From positions 1-13,411 of the forward strand of contig CAIPMZ010000064.1 in assembly GCA_903866285.1 (NCBI GenBank): DNA of 13,411 nucleotides, read 5' to 3'. A model generated the notes under the pieces. The model searched no databases. It was not told the origin of the DNA and saw only the letters and a list, made by a program, of their open reading frames with translations. Positions 11,637 to 13,411 of the stretch are shown here, one piece after another (the first letter of the stretch is position 1; each line of letters begins with the position of its first letter). The position numbers and the translations under genes were made by a program. This stretch comes from an uncultured bacterium (GTDB lineage: Bacteria; Patescibacteriota; Minisyncoccia; Moranbacterales; GWC2-37-73).

Positions 11637-13277
11637 ATGCTAAAAAATCAAACAACAGACGAGCAATTTGAAAAATGGCTTAGATATTCAGAAGGGCTCA
11701 ATTTGGAATTTAAAAAAGCTGAAAATAGCTTTAGTGCTACTAAAGATTTGCCTGATTATTGTGCTGCACTAGCAAATGAGGGTGGTGGAAAATTGATTTT
11801 AGGCGTTACGGATGAAAAAGAAATTTCAGGGACAAAAGCATTTCAAGGTACTACTGATACATTATCGCATAAATTATTACAAAATCTTAAAATTAGGGTT
11901 GATGTTGAAGAAAAATTTTATAAAAACAAGCGGGTTATTATTTTTCACATCCCAAGTCGCTCAATCTGTGTGATAGTGAAATCTAGTGGAGCTTATGCTT
12001 ATCCAATGCGCGCAGGTAGCTCATTAGTTGAAATGACTCAGGATAAGATTAAAGAAATTTTAAATGAAACAGTGGGTGATTTTTCAGCTCAGGTAGTGAG
12101 AGGTTTTTCTTTGTGTGACATAGACAATGAGGCGGTAGAAAATTTTAAAAAGCTTTGGGCGCAGAAACAAGACAGAAGAGAATATCTAACATTTTCAATT
12201 GAAAAAACCTTGCGATCTGTCGGGGCACTGAGTGATAATGGGCTTAATAATGCCGCATTGATTCTCTTTGGGAAAAAACAAAAAATTGACGAATTACTTC
12301 CTTGTGCTGAGATTATCTTTGAGTGGCGACAAATGCAGAAAATTAGACATGATTTTAGGAGGGACTGGCGTGAACCATTTTTCAAGATATACAATGATGT
12401 GTGGGAGAGTATCAACGCAAGAAATATTCGTTTTCCATATCATGAGGGATTTATTCAGCGAGATGTTGTCGCATTTAATAAGGAATCAATTAGAGAGGCA
12501 CTCGCAAATGCAATTGCTCATCGTGATTATGATATTCAATCATCCTCTATATTTATTAAAGCTACGCCAGAGAAGATTTCTATTCAAAGTCCTGGTGGTT
12601 TTGTAAATGGAGTTAACCCTGAAAATGTGTTAGAAAAATCAGAATGGAGAAATAGGCGAATTGCAGAAATTTTTCAATTGGCCGGATTGGTGGAACGATC
12701 AGGTCAAGGAATGGATATGATTTTTGACAATACAATACGAGAAGGAAAAGGTCTGCCTGATTTTTTGGGAACTGATAATTATTGCGTCGTTCTGAATATC
12801 CCAGCTAAGGTTAAAGATGAAAATTTTATATTATTTTTGGAAAAAATAACTAATCAAAAACAAATAACATTGTCCTTTGAAGAGATTTTTGAATTAGAAA
12901 AAATTAGAGAAAATCAAAAGATAAAAGATATAAAGTTTAAAGATAAATTTTTGGAAGTTGGCATTATCGAGCGAGTTGGAAAAACGAGTGGAGCTCAATA
13001 TGTTTTATCGCATGAGTATTATTCATTTAAAGAAAAACTCGGTTTATATACTAGAATTGTTGGCACTTCGCGAGATGAAAAAAAGCAATTGATATTAAAA
13101 CATATTATAAGAAACAAAAAAGGATTTGCTCGGGATTTAAAAGATGCTTTTCCGAATTTGAAGGCGCAGGATATAGCTAATTTATTACAGGAGCTTAAAA
13201 AGGCTGGGAAAATAAAACATGCAGGATCTGATAGGGGCGGATGGTGGTCATTGTCTGAGGGTGATGAAATTAGATGA
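11637..13277 (+). CDS. AlbA_2 (Schlafen-like) / HATPase / winged-helix protein, RecG-like regulator family
   Basis: 546 residues. The N-terminal AlbA_2 domain (about 18-145) has EGLNLEFKKAENSF (19-32) and YCAALANEGGGKLILGV (41-57). A central HATPase_c_4-type region (about 282-390) has REALANAIAHRDYD (286-299), IQSPGGF (316-322) and RNRRIAEIFQLAGLVERSGQ (338-357). A C-terminal winged-helix segment (about 482-540) ends WWSL. Proteins of this make-up are often labelled putative transcriptional regulators or, misleadingly, RecG-like helicases; no helicase motor is present. Some AlbA_2 proteins occur in accessory or defence contexts, but nothing here proves that. Arg codons are mostly AGA/AGG-rich compared with the CGN-rich housekeeping genes upstream, a hint of a different origin. 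No SD at the ATG. Confidence 0.85.
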   Translation: MLKNQTTDEQFEKWLRYSEGLNLEFKKAENSFSATKDLPDYCAALANEGGGKLILGVTDEKEISGTKAFQGTTDTLSHKLLQNLKIRVDVEEKFYKNKRVIIFHIPSRSICVIVKSSGAYAYPMRAGSSLVEMTQDKIKEILNETVGDFSAQVVRGFSLCDIDNEAVENFKKLWAQKQDRREYLTFSIEKTLRSVGALSDNGLNNAALILFGKKQKIDELLPCAEIIFEWRQMQKIRHDFRRDWREPFFKIYNDVWESINARNIRFPYHEGFIQRDVVAFNKESIREALANAIAHRDYDIQSSSIFIKATPEKISIQSPGGFVNGVNPENVLEKSEWRNRRIAEIFQLAGLVERSGQGMDMIFDNTIREGKGLPDFLGTDNYCVVLNIPAKVKDENFILFLEKITNQKQITLSFEEIFELEKIRENQKIKDIKFKDKFLEVGIIERVGKTSGAQYVLSHEYYSFKEKLGLYTRIVGTSRDEKKQLILKHIIRNKKGFARDLKDAFPNLKAQDIANLLQELKKAGKIKHAGSDRGGWWSLSEGDEIR

Positions 13278-13302
13278 AGTTAGATGAAATTAGATGAAGT
13301 TT
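13263..13302 (+). repeat. Four tandem 10-mers (GATGAARTTW) across the ATPase stop codon
   Basis: GATGAAATTA, GATGAAGTTA, GATGAAATTA and GATGAAGTTT stand in perfect phase at 13263-13302, so a 20-nt unit is present twice. The first copy encodes the last residues of the ATPase protein and the stop TGA lies at the start of the second. Slippage expansion at the gene end is the simple explanation. Confidence 0.8.
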
Positions 13303-13376
13303 TTGAAAAAATAGCTTATTTTAGGTTAATATTTATTATTTAATTAGTAGTAGATTTAATGAAAAATTAGAAAAAT

Positions 13377-13411
13377 ATGAAATACCTCGTTGAAATAAAT
13401 AACAAAACTAA
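13377..13411 (+). CDS. 5' end of a gene cut by the right window edge
   Basis: ATG at 13377 opens a frame that stays open to the window end: MKYLVEINNKT and onward. The VEINNKT string resembles the N-terminus of the endoribonuclease YbeY, but eleven residues cannot carry that identification. There is no SD. A weak promoter-like pair upstream (TTGAAA near 13303, TTAATA near 13326) is possible. The gap 13303-13376 is AT-rich and otherwise featureless. Confidence 0.4.
   Translation, partial: MKYLVEINNKT

Noticed and set aside
13284..13343. Micro-ORF of 19 codons after the ATPase gene
   Set aside because: It starts inside the 10-mer tandem repeat and encodes low-complexity hydrophobic residues from AT-rich spacer.
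13377..13411. Naming the right-edge gene ybeY
   Set aside because: Only eleven residues are visible; the VEINNKT resemblance is suggestive but insufficient for a gene name.

Overview
The window is AT-rich, compact bacterial DNA. It carries housekeeping genes with short gaps, almost no Shine-Dalgarno (SD) sequences, and simple-word palindromes in most gaps between genes. This combination suggests a member of the Patescibacteria (Candidate Phyla Radiation, Parcubacteria-like). That assignment is inferred from style and gene content; no rRNA or other decisive marker is present. No tRNA, rRNA, CRISPR array or insertion sequence was found.

Layout. Left edge (1-211): the 5' part of an unknown minus-strand gene, diverging from a plus-strand membrane protein with a bacterial PH domain (212-814). 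A bidirectional terminator (833-866) separates that gene from a minus-strand block transcribed right to left: a LytR-CpsA-Psr (LCP) cell-wall ligase (5210-6823), peptidyl-tRNA hydrolase pth (4608-5135), the transformation/recombination mediator dprA (3269-4348) and DNA topoisomerase I topA (917-3169). Next is an isolated 68-codon minus-strand gene with its own terminator (7036-7283). The right half is on the plus strand: signal peptidase I lepB (7617-8264), hisS with a lysine-rich N-terminal extension (8458-9936), a strong promoter with a leader of about 430 nt, rpsU (10404-10652), yqeY (10779-11240) and a terminator. A promoter then drives a possibly leaderless 37-codon ORF (11472-11585), followed in the same frame by an AlbA_2/HATPase/winged-helix regulator-like gene (11637-13277). 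A new gene starts at the right edge (13377).

How the genes work together. topA-dprA is a widely conserved pair for DNA topology and incoming-DNA handling. pth and hisS serve translation, LCP serves the envelope and LepB serves secretion. rpsU-yqeY is also a recurrent pair.

The most interesting material is non-coding. (1) Most junctions carry a palindrome or tandem array built from a short degenerate word that usually differs from junction to junction. One family (around AACATGGAACA) occurs at two junctions. (2) rpsU alone has a textbook SD, and it lies behind a long leader with a rod hairpin and a duplicated module whose arms can pair in mutually exclusive ways. This resembles the logic known in Bacteroidia, where ribosomes occlude the anti-SD and rpsU is the SD-bearing exception. 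(3) Two tandem 40-nt palindromes with a 47-nt period follow pth.
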